Of a DNA stretch of 64,000 bases, positions 37,201 through 48,214 are shown piece after piece. The notes under the pieces were generated by a model, which did no database searches, was not told the DNA's origin, and saw nothing but the letters and a program-made list of their open reading frames with translations. The position numbers were made by a program, and so were the translations under genes. Every line of letters begins with the position of its first letter. Position 1 is the stretch's first letter. The stretch is from Antitrichia curtipendula (Eukaryota; Streptophyta; Bryopsida; Hypnales; Leucodontaceae). The stretch covers positions 45,583,570 to 45,647,569 of the forward strand of contig OX579634.1 in NCBI GenBank assembly GCA_951230915.1, written 5' to 3'.

Positions 37201-40200
37201 TCTTGTTTTTCACTTTGGTAGTGGACATGCCAAACAAAGCTGATGTTCAAATTAGTGACCCATATGATACAATGAATCAATGATTTCTAAGAAGGCTAAA
37301 AATGACATTGGCAATGATATCATTGTGCTTGAAGAGATCATGCAGAACGTATTTGAATTGAATAGTGCACAGAAACACAATTGTGATGGCGGGATTGTAC
37401 AAGTGCATGCAACAATGGACAGCAATGCATATTCCAGTGCCGACAAAGAAAGCAAGGTGCCAGATCATGATTTCTTAATCACTGTGATTTTTTGAGTTGC
37501 AAGATTTTGTTTTCTCATAAGAAGTTGTTAGCCGTTGTAATTACTAACCACGTTGCTTATATTTCAGCAAGAAGTATGTATAGTGTGGGATGTGCGGAAC
37601 TAGTCTACCTCTCTCACATTGTTGTTGGAATGACAAATGTGCAGAAAAAGGACACTGATTTCACTGGGGACATGGATGTGCACGCTCGGCATCCAATCAA
37701 AGCAATTATAGCCAGTAATGCTTCCAAAAGCAATAAACTTTCCAAGTCTAGTAAATTAAATATAGCAAATAGAGTTGGTCTACCAAAAGCAGTGGTAGCT
37801 TTATCCAAGGTATAAAAGGAAGCTCATTTGGTTGCACTCTTTTAATTAGTAGACATGATTGAAGGATTTTTTATTGGCTAGTATAGTAACTTGTATGCAA
37901 TAGGAATGTGAAGCTCAAGTTAGTTGCTGAACCAATGTAGAGGACATTGTCCACAACATTAGTATGTGCTAATTTCTTCTTCTTGGTCCAGTTGGTAATC
38001 TCAAAGAAAAGTGAAGCTACTCGCAAGAAGTGAGCAACATATGAGTGTATAGTGGTGAGTCACTCTTTTGTATCATGTCTCTTGCATCAATGGAAGTGGG
38101 CATGACATTGGAATGTATTCATGTATTACAAAAGAACTTACGTAATGCAAAGCAATGCTACAATTGTCTATGATGATGTGGAGACATGGAAGACTAGGCT
38201 TTGGGTCATTATCTAACACATAATTGTTTGCATGCGAGGGGGACTTTCTATATTTTGAACCATATGCCTACGCAAATTAGATGTGTCATACTTTTTGAAC
38301 CAGGTTTAACTGCTTATGTTCAACTAATTCTACATGAAAACCACTTCAATGGAAGACACAAAAATGCTTGGGCTAGTAGGACACTAGCTTCAGTGCATGC
38401 GCATAGACACTGAAAGTGGCAGATAAAGACTTTGTCATTTCTTTTTTTTCTTTTTTGTAGTGTGATGGACATATACATGTACTTAGGACCACTACGTAAA
38501 GGACAATTTATTTGTAGATAAGGTAGTTTTAGTGTACAGTATTGGCATACATGACAGGCGGCAATAAACCCATTATTGCAAGAAGATTTCATTAATATAG
38601 CCCTTGCTGTTGTGCACTAGTTGATTTCCAGTGTTGTATAATGCATGTTCAAACTAAATGGTACATGTCATTTCAAGTGCTCCTTGTCACTTGCATTCTT
38701 TTAGCCATAGTAGTCCCCACACAATTTTCCGTTTTTAAAGCTTGTTTTCAAGTGTGCTCCTACACGTCTAGTTCAATGATCATGTGCTACAATATCCATA
38801 GTCATGAATGTAACCTCTTCTTCTTGGCATGTGGATAGGAAGTCGGTGACTATAAAACATGTTCTAGGACGCCTTGGACATTCAATGAAGCAATGTCAGA
38901 TATACTAGACAAAGTAGGATGACAAAAAAAAACTCAATTTTGTACAAGGGAATGTGTTCCACAATTTAGGTGGACAGTCCCATTAGATATTCAATATGTT
39001 CCAAATGACTCAAGTCTTGATTGCTTGACAACATCTACAACATGACTTCTGTGAAGTCCTCCAACTATTCTATACACATGCATGTTCTTCTTGTCACATT
39101 CTTCAACATCTTTGGTTAAGCAACCTATCAAACTAGAAAAAATTGTGGACATCAAAGAACCTTACAATGCATGTTCAATGACCTCTACAAATTGTCATTG
39201 CTGCGACAAGCAAAATTGTTGAGGTTGTCATTTTAATGTCTAACTAATCATGACAATTTAGTGAATCCAAAACCTTTAACATGTCAGACAGGTCTAGCAA
39301 TCCATTATGTAAAAAAACAATTGTTATGAAACATGTTAGTAGTGGCATTGACAAAGTTCCATGCAATCTTCCTTGTCAACTGTACTCTAGTATAAAACAA
39401 TAGATGTAGACATCCTTCTATTTGCTAATGGAAGCACTAACAAGGGCACTTGAATTTGCACATGACATATCCGGTCCACAATTACATCATGCAATATCAA
39501 AAAAAAAAGCAGTCACATATTTGAATACGTGCAACAGACATTCAAATTCATTAGAAGTCATTACACAAGAGTTTTCCCTCAACATAAATGTCAATACTTT
39601 TTTTCCTCATAATTCCTTCCGGTTAAAAAGGAGGTCATTGAAAACAACTATGGCAACAACAACCAAACACTGAACTTGCTCTATATAAAAGCCACGTCAG
39701 ATTCTTTGGGATCCACATCAGCACTAATGCTGCCATGTATATTGTCACATCCTCATTGCTCCAATGGCACAGAAATCCAATCTCTTTTAATTGAACATCC
39801 ACATGCTAATGTCAAGGATATAGAAAAAGGTGTGTCTTCACAACTCAAATAGCACATGTTTGCCCATCTTTTCTTCAAACAAAGTGATATCATGCTATGT
39901 TATGTAAAATTTGATCCATTTTGAAAAACATTTACATGCAATGGATTTTAGGTGACATCATAGTTGACACTCATTTTTTCTAACTAAATGCAATTAGATG
40001 TTTCCTAAAATAAAACTATAAACAATGGTTTTCTCAAGTGATGATCTCAAGAATGGCAAAGAACTTTGAAGGAAAGTGTATTCCTTCCGTGTGTTTCCAT
40101 AGTGTGCACTCGGATTTAAGCAAGCAAATGTGCTGAAAGTGCTGCAACGAAGTCCATGTTGTGGCAAGCGTAGTAATTAGAGGAAGCAAAAGCAATTACA

Positions 40201-40596
40201 AGGAAAGTCTAAAGCACCAATGGAGAAAAAGGGTGAGAGACGATGATGACATTGGGCACAACTTAGACACTAGAGGAAGTGACCGTCGTGATACTAAAAT
40301 CTAGAGAGGGGGGAGGGGGCGTGAAGCTCAGTTTTACCTAAAAGTGACTTGTGGTGTGACCCCCCTCCCCTCAAACCATCATGTTCTTTGCCTACGTAGC
40401 AATTTTTTTACAAAATTAATTTTTTTGTAATATCCATGGTGTAAACGCCACGGGGTTACAGAACTTCCGTAAATCACGATAGCTCCTTTTCCAGACCAAA
40501 GCCAGTCTTTCTCGGACCTAAGAGCAACAATGTTTACTTCTACAAATTAAAAACAAAACTACATACCTCTAGATGAGAACGTCCCTTAAGACATTT

Positions 40597-40600
<4 letters not shown>
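34214..40600. other. decayed intergenic DNA of the right arm
   Basis: This is the mirror of 8643-15028. It contains the ORF cluster at 36864-37815 and otherwise only short, unrelated ORFs. No RNA gene was recognised. Confidence 0.5.
36864..37815 (+). pseudogene. cluster of three abutting ORFs, possible decayed gene (right copy)
   Basis: This is the mirror of 11427-12378: ORFs 36864-37283, 37280-37495 and 37492-37815 overlap by 4 nt each. An alternative frame just upstream (from about 36810) reads KNGRRPKDDEIIDKIAKEF and may be part of the same broken frame. No function can be assigned. Confidence 0.25.

Positions 40601-40662
<62 letters not shown>
40601..40662. repeat. TA dinucleotide microsatellite, long allele
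   Basis: This is a run of 31 TA units. The paired left locus (8619-8642) has twelve. Such loci slip quickly, so the difference fits recent identity of the arms followed by independent slippage. Confidence 0.95.
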
Positions 40663-40663
<1 letters not shown>

Positions 40664-41220
40664 CACCACCTTGCAACTAAAGTTTAATGATACAGAGGCT
40701 CTCATAAGTTTTTGTATAATTCAAAAATTACAACATGTGATTGAGAAAGTAGATTTTTTCATCCAAAATTTAGGCATGCTACGGTATAAGTGACAAACTT
40801 GCATAAATTAAATTTCCAAAATTCTTAAAACAATTTTTGGCCAAACTTATTTGTGAAACTAGATTGCTTTGAAAGTTTCAAAAAATCAATCTATGCAAGT
40901 GTGTTACGTGCACCTCAACATGTCCAAATTTTCTTGAGAATTTTTAATTCCTAAAATAGCTATGGCCATTTTTGTAAGTACCAAAGTCACTGTAGATTCC
41001 ACTCAAATGATCAGAAAAATATTTGTTGCCTTGTGGAATGAGGCGACCCTTACTTAACCCTGTTTCTGCCTTGCACAGGACATCCCCCAGAAATTCGCCC
41101 TTTCCAAGGAAATTCGAAATACGTGTCGGCCAAGCTGGAGCTGTGTGCGTTCGCAATTCACCTTACAGAGAATGCGCTTCTTCTCCATCCACTCACCAAG
41201 TGCTGACGAAATTGCAAGCG

Positions 41221-41262
41221 GAAGCTTCTGGAGAGCTTGGCCAGGGAGCTCCGGTATAAATA
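41221..41262 (+). promoter_or_regulatory. UBA1 core promoter with TATA box and heat-shock-like element (right copy)
   Basis: TATAAATA lies at 41255-41262. GAAGCTTCTGGAGAGC begins at 41221, about 20 bp upstream, and fits a three-unit heat-shock element. The downstream leader carries six GAGC units at about 41397-41420, one more than the left copy. Confidence 0.55.
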
Positions 41263-41484
41263 GTGTGACTAACTTACTGGGTCCCCAAATTAGGGTTCAC
41301 TATCACTACAGTAGGTTTCCAGACAAATCAAAACGTTACCTTCTAGGCAGGAGCAAGTGCGTTTTCATTTTGCCAAGTGACGCTTCTCTTCACTACGAGC
41401 GAGCGAGCGAGCGAGCGAGCGAAGCGAGCGCACCAAGGCTCCAATTTTGGTTGCGACTGCGGAGCTTTCGATCGTCGTCACCAG

Positions 41485-41968
41485 GTATGCCCCTGCTTCC
41501 GTCGTGGTTGAATTCTATTTCTTTTAGTGCGCTATCAAAATATGAGGGCAATCGGATTCCTTGTGGCGTTTGGATCGTCTGTGTGTGATCATTCGTGATT
41601 GCTTCTGTTTGACGTCTGTGTGATGTTTCCGTGTTCGAATTGTGCGGTTTGATTTGATGGACGGAGCGGGTTGCTGGAATTTGGAAACGGGGTTTGTGGA
41701 ACCCTAATTTTGACGTTTTCTTCTTCGTGGAGTCTCGTGCCTGTGTGGTGGTGGCCTGCTTCGTGGTTCGGTTCGTGGTGCAGGCCGTGGTGATTTTGAT
41801 TCCCGTGTTTTTGCTGCCGTGCCCCTCGGAGATTTGCATGTCGTGTGAGTTTGATTTCTGGTTTACCGGTTTCCATGTTCCCGGGCCCTCTGGACGCCTT
41901 CGATCCCCTTTGCCATGCACTTGTTGCTTTGCGTTGAATCTTTGTCGTGCAATGATCTGTGGGTGCAG
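41485..41968 (+). other. probable 5'-UTR intron of UBA1 (right copy)
   Basis: The donor CCAG/GTATGC is at 41481-41490 and the acceptor GTGCAG/GGTTTG is at 41964-41974. The intervening 484 nt is T-rich, as expected of a plant intron. It would make the leader spliced although the coding region has no intron. Confidence 0.5.
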
Positions 41969-42060
41969 GGTTTGGGATTCGGAAGCGGAGTGTCGATGGT
42001 GGTGAGGGTTTGACCCGTGTCGGAAAGGCCCCTGCGCTTGCTTGCCGTTGGGATCGCGGC

Positions 42061-42129
42061 ATGCGTCAGAGCGTCGAACCACCAGGAGAAGGCGTGGTCT
42101 CCTCCGCCGTCTTGCTACATGCTGCCTAA
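42061..42129 (+). promoter_or_regulatory. upstream ORF overlapping the UBA1 start (right copy)
   Basis: A 22-codon frame starts at the ATG 42061-42063 and stops at 42127-42129, overlapping the UBA1 ATG (42119-42121) in another frame. It is identical to the left copy. Confidence 0.4.
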
Positions 42130-45100
42130 AAAGAGAGGCGTTGGGGAGGCAGAGTTGGGGAGCGACTTGAGCTTGAAGAAGAACCAGCGCGTGGAGTCCT
42201 CCCCGAGCGGGAGCGTGGTGGGCGTGGACAAGGCTCAGCACTCCATCGTGATGGCGCCGGCCAAGAGCGGCGGCCCCATGGAGGTCGAGATCGACGAGGA
42301 TCTCCACAGCCGGCAGCTGGCCGTGTACGGTCGGGAGACCATGCGTCGCCTGTTCGGCGCTCACGTGCTGGTCTCCGGTCTGCAGGGCCTGGGCGTGGAG
42401 GTGGCGAAGAACGTGATTTTGGCCGGCGTGAAGTCCGTGACTTTGCACGACAGCGGCAGCGTGGAGCTGTGGGACCTGTCCGCGCAATTCTATCTGACGG
42501 AGTCCGACGTCGGTAAGAATCGTGCGTTGGCGTGCGCGGAGAAGCTGAAGGAGTTGAACACGGCGGTGGTGGTGACGACCAGCACGGGCGAGGTGACGGA
42601 GGAGTTGCTGTCCGCCCATCAGGTGGTGGTTTTCACGGACCTGTCTTCGGAGAAGGCCGTGGAGATCGACGATTTCTGCCACCGTCAGTCTCCTGCGATT
42701 GCTTTCATCAAGGCGGACATCCGCGGCGTGTTCGGTTCCGTGTTCTGCGACTTCGGTCCTTCCTTTACCGTGGTGGATGTGGATGGCGAGGAGCCCCACA
42801 CGGGGATTATCGCGTCCATCAGTAACGACAATCCCGCGCTGGTGACTTGCGTGGACGACGAGCGTTTGGAGTTGCAGGACGGTGACCTGGTTGTGTTCTC
42901 CGAAGTGCATGGGATGCCTGAGCTGAACGACGGGAAGCCGCGTCGTGTGAAGGGGACGCGTCCGTATTCTTTTCTGTTGGAGGAAGACACGAGTGGTTAT
43001 GGTTCTTACGAGAAGGGCGGCATTGTGACCCAGGTGAAGCTTCCGAAGGTGCTGAAGTTCCAGCCTCTGCGTGAGGCGTTGGAGAGTCCCGGTGAGTTTC
43101 TGCTGAGCGACTTCGCGAAGTTCGATCGTCCTCCGTTGCTGCATGTGGCGTTCCAGGCTTTGGATGCGTTCCGTGCGGAGAGTGGTCGTTTTCCTGCGCC
43201 TGCGTCGGACTCGGATGGCACCCGCTTGGTGGAGATTGCCCAGCGCATCAACGAGGGTATGCCGATCGACCAGAAGCTGGACCCGATCGACGAGAGTGTG
43301 GTGAAGCTTTTGGGCAGCGGTTCTCGCTCGGTGTTGAGTCCGATGGCTGCGATGTTCGGCGGCATCGTGGGTCAGGAGGTGGTGAAAGCTTGCTCCGGCA
43401 AGTTTCACCCTCTGTTCCAGTTCTTCTACTTCGACTCCGTGGAGTCTCTGCCGTTGGAGCCCCTGACTCCCGAGGACGTGAAGCCTTTGAATTGTCGTTA
43501 CGATGCGCAGATCGCCGTGTTTGGTTCGAAGTTGCAGCAGAAGCTGGAGGAGTCGAAGCTTTTTCTGGTGGGTGCCGGTGCGCTGGGTTGCGAGTTTCTG
43601 AAGAACCTGGCGCTGATGGGTGTTGCTTGTGGTCCGAAAGGCAGCCTGACGGTGACGGATGATGACGTGATCGAGAAGAGCAACCTGAGCCGCCAGTTTC
43701 TTTTCCGCGACTGGAACATCGGTCAAGCGAAGTCGACGGTGGCGTCGTCGGCCGCTGCAGCTCTCAACCCTTCCTTTCGTGCCGTGGCGTTGCAGAATCG
43801 CGTGAGTCCGAACACGGAGAACGTGTTCGACGACACGTTTTGGGAAGGCCTGGACTTGATCGTGAATGCTTTGGACAACGTGAACGCGCGTCTGTACATC
43901 GATTCTCGGTGTGTGTACTTCCAGAAGCCTTTGCTGGAGTCTGGGACTTTGGGCACGAAGTGCAACACGCAGGTGGTGATTCCGAATCTGACCGAGAATT
44001 ACGGCGCTTCCCGTGACCCTCCTGAGAAGCAGGCGCCGATGTGCACCGTGCATTCGTTTCCTCACAACATCGACCACTGTCTGACTTGGGCTCGTTCCGA
44101 GTTCGAAGGTTTGCTGGAAAAGACTCCGGCGGAGGCCAATGCGTTCCTGTCGAAACCTGAGGAGTACAAGAGCTCGATGAAGAACGCCGGCGATGCTCAA
44201 GCCCGTGAGCTTTTGGAGCGCGTGGTGGAGTGTTTGGTGACGGAGCGTTGCACGACGATTGACGAATGCATTACGTGGGCCCGCGCTCGCTTTGAAGACT
44301 ATTTTGCGAACCGAGTGAAGCAACTCACATTCACGTTCCCGGAGGATGCTACGACGAGCAGCGGTTTGCCGTTTTGGTCCGCTCCCAAGCGTTTCCCTAA
44401 GCCTCTGCAGTTCACGTCGTCGGACCCTTCCTACCTGTCGTTCGTGGCTTCGGCCGCTATTTTGCGCGCCACCACTTACGGCATCTCGGTTCCCGCTTGG
44501 GCTTATGACGCGAAGAAGATGGCGGAAGCCGTGGACCGCGTGAAGTTACCCGAGTTCGCTCCGAAGCAAGGCGTGAAGATCGTGACCGATGAGAAGGCGA
44601 CGACTCTGAACCCTTCCGCCATGGACGACGATTCCCAGATCGAGCTTTTGATCAGCACTCTGGAGGAGGGCGTGAAGAAGCTGCCTGCCGGTTTCAAGAT
44701 GAATCCTGTGACGTTCGAGAAGGATGACGACACGAACTTCCACATGGACCTGATCGCCGGTCTGGCGAACATGCGTGCCCGGAACTACAGCGTCCCCGAG
44801 GTGGACAAGCTGAAGGCGAAGTTTATCGCCGGTCGCATCATTCCTGCGATCGCGACGACGACTGCGATGGCCACGGGCCTGGTGTGCTTGGAGCTGTACA
44901 AGGCGATCTTGGGTCACCCTGTGGAACGTTACCGGAACACGTTCGCGAATTTGGCGCTCCCGCTCTTTTCCATGGCCGAGCCTGTCCCTCCGAAGTCGTT
45001 CTCCCACCAAGACCTGAAGTGGTCGATTTGGGACCGTTGGATCATCGCTGGCGACCTGACTCTGAAGCAATTGTTGGAATGGTTTGAAGCTCGTGGTTTG

Positions 45101-45316
45101 ACTGCGTACAGCATTTCTTGCGGGCAGTCTTTATTGTACAACAACATCTTCCCGAAGCACCGCGAGCGCATGGGGAAGAAGGTGGCGGACCTGGCGAGGG
45201 ACATCGCTAAAGTGGATATTCCCCCGACCCGTCGCCATTTCGACATCGTGGTTGCCTGTGAGGATGATGAAGGGGAAGATCTGGATGTGCCGCTGGTGTC
45301 TATCCAGTTCCGGTAG
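42119..45316 (+). CDS. UBA1: ubiquitin-activating enzyme E1 (right copy)
   Basis: This is the second copy, encoding the same 1065-residue protein as 3968-7165. Catalytic Cys642 lies in PMCTVHSFP, the ATP site is [14 protein letters not shown], and the C-terminal ubiquitin-fold domain ends [10 protein letters not shown]. The start at MLPKKR is preferred over the open upstream codons for the same reason as in the left copy. Three third-position differences from the left copy (paired with 6698, 6722 and 6845) are synonymous. Promoter, leader intron and upstream ORF are all present, so both copies look functional. A probable poly(A) signal AATAAA is at about 45870, beyond the arm boundary, so the two copies could differ in 3' end processing. 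Confidence 0.97.
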   Translation: MLPKKRGVGEAELGSDLSLKKNQRVESSPSGSVVGVDKAQHSIVMAPAKSGGPMEVEIDEDLHSRQLAVYGRETMRRLFGAHVLVSGLQGLGVEVAKNVILAGVKSVTLHDSGSVELWDLSAQFYLTESDVGKNRALACAEKLKELNTAVVVTTSTGEVTEELLSAHQVVVFTDLSSEKAVEIDDFCHRQSPAIAFIKADIRGVFGSVFCDFGPSFTVVDVDGEEPHTGIIASISNDNPALVTCVDDERLELQDGDLVVFSEVHGMPELNDGKPRRVKGTRPYSFLLEEDTSGYGSYEKGGIVTQVKLPKVLKFQPLREALESPGEFLLSDFAKFDRPPLLHVAFQALDAFRAESGRFPAPASDSDGTRLVEIAQRINEGMPIDQKLDPIDESVVKLLGSGSRSVLSPMAAMFGGIVGQEVVKACSGKFHPLFQFFYFDSVESLPLEPLTPEDVKPLNCRYDAQIAVFGSKLQQKLEESKLFLVGAGALGCEFLKNLALMGVACGPKGSLTVTDDDVIEKSNLSRQFLFRDWNIGQAKSTVASSAAAALNPSFRAVALQNRVSPNTENVFDDTFWEGLDLIVNALDNVNARLYIDSRCVYFQKPLLESGTLGTKCNTQVVIPNLTENYGASRDPPEKQAPMCTVHSFPHNIDHCLTWARSEFEGLLEKTPAEANAFLSKPEEYKSSMKNAGDAQARELLERVVECLVTERCTTIDECITWARARFEDYFANRVKQLTFTFPEDATTSSGLPFWSAPKRFPKPLQFTSSDPSYLSFVASAAILRATTYGISVPAWAYDAKKMAEAVDRVKLPEFAPKQGVKIVTDEKATTLNPSAMDDDSQIELLISTLEEGVKKLPAGFKMNPVTFEKDDDTNFHMDLIAGLANMRARNYSVPEVDKLKAKFIAGRIIPAIATTTAMATGLVCLELYKAILGHPVERYRNTFANLALPLFSMAEPVPPKSFSHQDLKWSIWDRWIIAGDLTLKQLLEWFEARGLTAYSISCGQSLLYNNIFPKHRERMGKKVADLARDIAKVDIPPTRRHFDIVVACEDDEGEDLDVPLVSIQFR

Positions 45317-45630
45317 GCTATCGGTTCGTTGGTTTTCCTTCTTCGTTTCATTTTTCAATCCCTTTCTGTGCATTGCTCCCAATAGGCTGTTCATAGTTGT
45401 CCATCGTAGGAACCGCTTGTATACGGCCTGAGGACTGATTGACGGTGCTTGGGCTTGGCCTGGCGTCCGTTGTCGATCGAGGTGCATGTCATAGATAGAA
45501 CCCATTGTTGCCGGCGGCGAATGAGTGTCTGAGCTGGCACTAGTTACTGTCATACAATTCACTATAGAGAATATACCGGCCTCTTGAGTGGCATTCGGTG
45601 CCCAATCTAAAGTGCAAGCCTGTGTCCAAT

Positions 45631-45678
45631 TGCAATACCTCTGTTGCAGCAATACCTCTGTTGCAGCAATACCTCTGT
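45631..45678. repeat. 17-bp tandem repeat in the UBA1 3' region (right copy)
   Basis: This is the inverted counterpart of 3606-3653: about 2.8 copies of a 17-bp unit that reads TGCAGCAATACCTCTGT on this strand. Confidence 0.8.
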
Positions 45679-45780
45679 TTGTGCTGTTTCTGATGTCTTT
45701 GTATGCCATTGTTTGCGATCAATTGCAACGTCACAATTGATCCGATTTTTCGTTTATTTATTGGGTACGAGGTCCGTTTA

Positions 45781-45841
45781 TTTTTATCTCAGGTTGTTTC
45801 TATTTAAAATCTTAGCGATGCTCGCTGAAATAATGCGTTTA
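45781..45841. repeat. diverged outer homology of the palindrome, right side
   Basis: This segment aligns in inverted orientation with 3291-3347 at roughly four in five positions. It stops at a TTAA where a transposon-like sequence begins on this side only. Confidence 0.6.
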
Positions 45842-46700
45842 ACTCCTAAAGTCCCAAGGCCTTTTTTCCAATAAAACCATTCAAAACTGCCCTTTCTATT
45901 GCAAAGGGAAAAAAAACATTGAAAATTTTGCCTGCATATCTTACTCTAGGATCTTGCACTAGACTGCTATAAGAATGCTAGGAAGTAATTTCAGGAACTT
46001 CAAAGACTGACTGTGTAGATTGCATGAGATTGCATTTAAAGTGAAGAAAACAAGTCATTTTACACCTTGCTTGATTAGATTCTTTGACTTTGAATCTTCT
46101 TAACTTCGTTTTTTTGAACTACTAGTTTTGATTTTCTGAATTTTTATTGTAAAGAATTGAGGTTGAAATCTAAGAAAAAATTCAGCAAAAAATTATTTAG
46201 TTTTCTCTCATTGAGAAATTGTTAAGTAGAAATATGTTCAAGATTGAAGGAAAATTAAACCATTAATATTTCTACAATGGAATTGAAACACAATAATTTC
46301 AACAGTGAGATTGTTCTAGCAAGCGAACTTAACCATGTGTAACAAAAAAATTTGAAATTTTTAAAAATTGCATTCAAAAGTGAATTTTATAAATTATTTT
46401 TTCAAAAAGATGTTTAGATTGCTCAATAAACAAGATTCTCCATAATTTTTTATCACTAGTCCAAATAGAATGCATAAAAGTTTTAAATACCCATTCAGAT
46501 GTCTAAAATTTGTTGTCTCCAAATTTGAAAGTTCTTCCTTGTAGTTTTGAACTTTCTCGGAGTTATACTGCTCTTCCAATGATGCTGACTGCAATCATGG
46601 ACTCTAATGAATGGAATATCCGTGGATGCCAAGTTTGTCATATCCACCCCATTTACTTCCTTGTAGAATTCACTTAAGGTAGTTTGTTTTAAAATTGTGA
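45839..46700. mobile_element. diverged member of the TTAA element family, right end unclear
   Basis: It starts TTAACTCCTAAAGTCCCAAG. Its first 100 bp track the element at 48215-49153, with shared phrases such as CAAAACTG followed by TTTCTA. The left-side counterpart of the flank lacks it, so it appears to have inserted at a TTAA after the original duplication. The right end is approximate. Confidence 0.4.
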
Positions 46701-46967
46701 CCAAGTGCTAAAAGTGATTTTGACATTGAGGTACATTTTGTTTTCTTCAATGTATCAATACTATACATTTTAGAAGGTGGTTGGTTTTAGTTGTCACAAT
46801 ATTTTAACTTCAAAATCTCCTAACTAATTCCATGAAGGTCAAAAAAAATGAAACAACTTCAATTGGGTTAGATGCCAATTCCATTTTTTTCCTACAATAA
46901 TTTACTGAAAATTATTTATAAGAGTTTAGCATCCCCTAAAAGGCAATCAAAATCTTAAATGGTTGCT

Positions 46968-47514
46968 TTAACCCCTAAAAGCCCAAGGGGTTTGGACAAA
47001 ACACAAATGTGTTATAAAATATAAGTTCTACAACTTTTTTGAGGTTTGCATTAAAATAGATAATGTGAAGCACAAAAAGAAGAAAATATCCGTATGGTTA
47101 AAATTATAAAATTATTTTTAGATTCTCTTCAAATGAATTTTGAAGATATAACTTCAAAAATTCACCAAAAATACAATTTCTATCTTTAGCAATTGAATTT
47201 TTTTTTGGATTGGTCAAAATTGTGGTTTCTATTGATTTGTGAAAAAATGCATAAGATCCAGTAATGAAAACACCAATACTTTTTCCAAATAGTAAGTTTT
47301 TCAACACTAGGCAATACTAGACTCTTTGTGCTATTTCTCTTATAGTTTTTGTTTGACTGTAGCGATCTTAGTTTTGAATATAAATATTGAAAGACAATCC
47401 AATCTTTTAAGGAAAAAAAAAAAAAAAATTTGAAAAAAGTTTTTTCCTGCCCGAAAAATCTGCCCGAAGCCGGGCAGCGACCATAAAATGGTCGTTTGAG
47501 TGCTTAGGGGTTAA
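46968..47514. mobile_element. short member of the TTAA element family
   Basis: It is bounded by TTAACCCCTAAAAGCC at 46968 and GGCTTAGGGG-like sequence ending TTAA at 47511-47514; the exact right terminus reads GCTTAGGGGTTAA. It is 547 bp, AT-rich and has no ORF of note. Like the longer members it contains repeated GCCCG and GGGCAG phrases near one end. Confidence 0.55.
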
Positions 47515-48214
47515 GAGCAACCTCTATGGCATTATCATACACTTGGAACAAGTTCTTTAAAAAAACAAATCAAAATATAATTAAATATGGCATGCAATAA
47601 AATTTTCAGAATTTAAGAAGTGACATATTAATTGAATAGTGTAAAAAATATATTAATGAAAATAATTTGGATCCTCAAAAAAAATTTAATAAAAAATGAA
47701 AATGAAATAATATACATTCTAAGGTAATTGCTTTATACATGTAAAAATCCATGGAATACATGAGCTTAATTCTTTGTCCCCCTCGAAGAGAGATTGTGCT
47801 TATGCAGTGAAAAGGATTGAAACTTAATCAATCCTTCTGCTAACTTAGTAAGTTGTGAAGACCTTATTGTTAAAGGTCCTTAGTTTACAAACTTGTATCA
47901 CAAAATGTTTAATCCAAGCCTTAAAAAGATGACTTTTTGTTCAAATCTTTTTTTTGCATATCTATAGTGGTTCCGTACTCACATCCCTTAATGTAACTCT
48001 GTAAAATTATTTTCTTCTGAGAATATAAACATTTAGGAGTCTTATTCCAACTGCATTAATGCAATATCAAACTAAGAATCAATCTCTTTCCTTTGGAATT
48101 ATACAATATACCACTAGAAAGTTAGTTTTTGCTGCAATTTGTTCACTTCCATTGTGCTTTGCATAGGCACTGAACTTGTTTGGGTTTCAAATATGGGAGG
48201 GGTCATAACCTCTT
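47515..48214. other. intergenic, nothing recognised
   Basis: This is AT-rich sequence between two TTAA elements. No coding region or repeat boundary is seen in it. Confidence 0.5.

Larger units (their letters stand above)
26385..45774. repeat. right arm of the giant inverted repeat
   Basis: This is the inverted partner of 3510-22857, 42 bp longer because of a longer TA run (38 bp) and one extra GAGC unit in the UBA1 leader. Gene content and order are the same, and identity judged by eye exceeds 99.9 percent outside those repeats. Confidence 0.97.

Noticed and set aside
38201..38838. Possible Ulp1-like protease fragments in the decayed intergenic DNA
   Set aside because: Only scattered suggestive words were seen, with many frame breaks and no His-Asp-Cys arrangement.
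42017..42118. UBA1 start 34 codons further upstream
   Set aside because: That frame begins with GTG, and the extra residues are not like plant E1 N-termini, while MLPKKR at 42119 is.
3510..45774. Arms as long terminal repeats of a retrotransposon
   Set aside because: The arms are inverted, not direct, contain a host gene, and lack primer-binding and polypurine signals.
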